Made by a program: the position numbers and the translations under genes. From the NCBI GenBank assembly GCA_002424705.1, contig DIKW01000062.1, forward strand, positions 3,754 through 42,970: a stretch of DNA of 39,217 bases, given 5' to 3'. Shown here in pieces: positions 38,225 through 39,217 of this stretch. This DNA is from Geobacter sp. UBA5608. GTDB taxonomy: Bacteria; Desulfobacterota; Desulfuromonadia; Geobacterales; Pseudopelobacteraceae. Under the pieces are notes generated by a model. It was not told the origin of the DNA. It searched no databases and was given only the letters and a program-made list of their open reading frames with translations. The first letter of the stretch is position 1, and every line of letters starts with the position of its first letter.

Positions 38225-39217
38225 TTACAGGGTGCAGGTCAGACTTTTCATGTTCTCCAGCTCCTTGACCACCTCGGCCCCCTGGGCCCGGCGTGCGTCC
38301 ATATTGTCGAACATCTGGCTGACCATGGCGCTGACCGATTGAACGGTGTGGCGTATCTGCCGGCCATCATCCACCTGGCAGGCAGTGGACTGCACCATCT
38401 CGTGGGCCATCTCCTTGATGGTCTCGATGGAGCGGGCGATACTGCGGGTGGCCTTGGCCTGATCCTTGGAGGCGTTGAAGATCTGGGAGGTCATGTCGCT
38501 GATATCCTCCATGGAGCGGGCCACGGTCTGCACGCTTTGCGACTGTTCCTCGGTGGCCTGCTTGATCTCCTGGGTCATCTCCATCGAACAGACCGAACGG
38601 TCATAGATCGCCTGCAGGGTCTGCCCCATGACGTGCCCCAGCTCGACCCCGCGCTGCACCAGCCCCTTGGAGGCGGTGATGTTGTCTGCGGCCTGTTGTG
38701 ACTCGAACATGATCTCTTCGATGATGGCCGTGATCTCGCCGGTGGAATGGCCGGTCTGCAACGACAGGTTGCGGATCTCGTCGGCCACCACCCCAAAGCT
38801 GCGGCCATGTTCACCGGCCTGGGCAGCGATGATCGAGGCGTTCAAGGCCAGCAGGTTGGTCCGTTTGGTGATGTCATTGATCACACTGACGATGTTCTCG
38901 ATCCGGTTGCTGTTGGCAGCCAGGCGGGTGATGCGGGCGTGGGACTCTTCAACCGAATACTGGATCTCATCCAGGGCGCCGATGGTCTCGCTGACCGCCG
39001 TACGACCTTCTGCGGTTTCGGCCTGCACTTGGCTGGAAACCTCGTGGGAGATGGCGGCGCTGCGCTCCACATTGGCGATGGTGCTGGAGATCTGTTCCAT
39101 GGCCGAGGCCGACTGATGCACGATGCCGGCCAGGGTATCCAGATTGCGGGAGACCTCTTCAATGGCCACCGATATCTCGTTAACTGCGGTACTGGTCTCA
39201 TCCACCGAGGCCATCAC
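38225..39217 (-). CDS. Methyl-accepting chemotaxis protein, C-terminal signalling part (incomplete)
   Basis: The frame is open to the window edge, so only the last ~330 residues are seen. They form the long antiparallel coiled coil of a chemoreceptor. The kinase-contact hairpin is a variant: ITKRTNLLALNASIIAAQAGE followed by HGRSFGVVADEIRNLSLQT, where the common form has NAAIEAARAGE. A heptad-rich tail with QATEEQSQSVQTVARSM follows. The protein ends MKSLTCTL, without a tethering pentapeptide. The sensor and membrane parts lie outside the window. crcB follows after 3 nt. Confidence 0.92.
   Translation of the reverse strand: MMASVDETSTAVNEISVAIEEVSRNLDTLAGIVHQSASAMEQISSTIANVERSAAISHEVSSQVQAETAEGRTAVSETIGALDEIQYSVEESHARITRLAANSNRIENIVSVINDITKRTNLLALNASIIAAQAGEHGRSFGVVADEIRNLSLQTGHSTGEITAIIEEIMFESQQAADNITASKGLVQRGVELGHVMGQTLQAIYDRSVCSMEMTQEIKQATEEQSQSVQTVARSMEDISDMTSQIFNASKDQAKATRSIARSIETIKEMAHEMVQSTACQVDDGRQIRHTVQSVSAMVSQMFDNMDARRAQGAEVVKELENMKSLTCTL

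Overview
The window is gene-dense, GC-rich bacterial chromosome with about 37 protein genes, short intergenic gaps, many ATGA/TGATG stop-start overlaps, and no tRNA, rRNA, CRISPR or insertion sequence that I can see. The gene set points to a Gram-negative, didermal, motile bacterium: lipopolysaccharide heptose genes, an outer-membrane barrel, DegP, LspA, two chemoreceptors, and a sigma54 response regulator. The style of the proteins, the PLP-type aspartate decarboxylase beside panB/panC, and the mutL-miaA-hfq order fit a Desulfobacterota (old Deltaproteobacteria) of the Geobacter/Pelobacter type. That placement is an inference from protein character; there is no marker RNA in the window.

Layout. 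1-1900 (+): the 3' part of the main sigma factor gene rpoD, followed 2 nt later by a secreted coiled-coil protein. 1974-5275 (-): rdgC-obgE-proB. 5465-6716: a small secreted protein facing a NapH-like iron-sulfur membrane protein. 6785-9702 (-): ppsR, an OmpR-type response regulator and degP in one tight operon. 9851-12072 (+): prmA-rsmE and a zinc-ribbon protein. 12137-18016 (+): mutL-miaA-hfq, a PerM-type membrane protein, a PDZ/radical-SAM DUF512 protein and a small outer-membrane barrel. 18094-21543: cyclophilin, a DUF2201/VWA-like protein, an unusual MutY-like glycosylase and two small unknowns. 21657-24922 (-): ileS-lspA, divergent from mreB. 26241-29340 (+): glycosyltransferase, gmhA, hldE (heptose supply for lipopolysaccharide). 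29447-34170 (-): an amidohydrolase, a sigma54-dependent response regulator, a 70-residue leader-like peptide and a chemoreceptor. 34322-37580 (-): panB-panC-panP (pantothenate). 37844-39217 (-): a chemoreceptor fragment and a CrcB fluoride channel.

The two most interesting stretches are regulatory. First, between the sigma54 activator gene and the small peptide gene there is a well-spaced -24/-12 promoter (31398-31413) with an 8-bp inverted repeat upstream (31459-31485). This suggests that the neighbouring activator drives a small-peptide/chemoreceptor operon. Second, panB is preceded by a leader of about 190 nt that ends in a terminator hairpin with a six-U tract just before the ribosome binding site. 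This is the layout of a transcription-attenuating riboswitch, and it sits where the described 'pan' RNA motif is found. The operon itself would make pantothenate with a pyridoxal-phosphate aspartate decarboxylase instead of the pyruvoyl enzyme PanD.

Other unusual points: a MutY-like glycosylase with no iron-sulfur cysteines; a DUF2201 protein whose HExxH motif appears to have lost its glutamate; and a 92-nt overlap of miaA with hfq.
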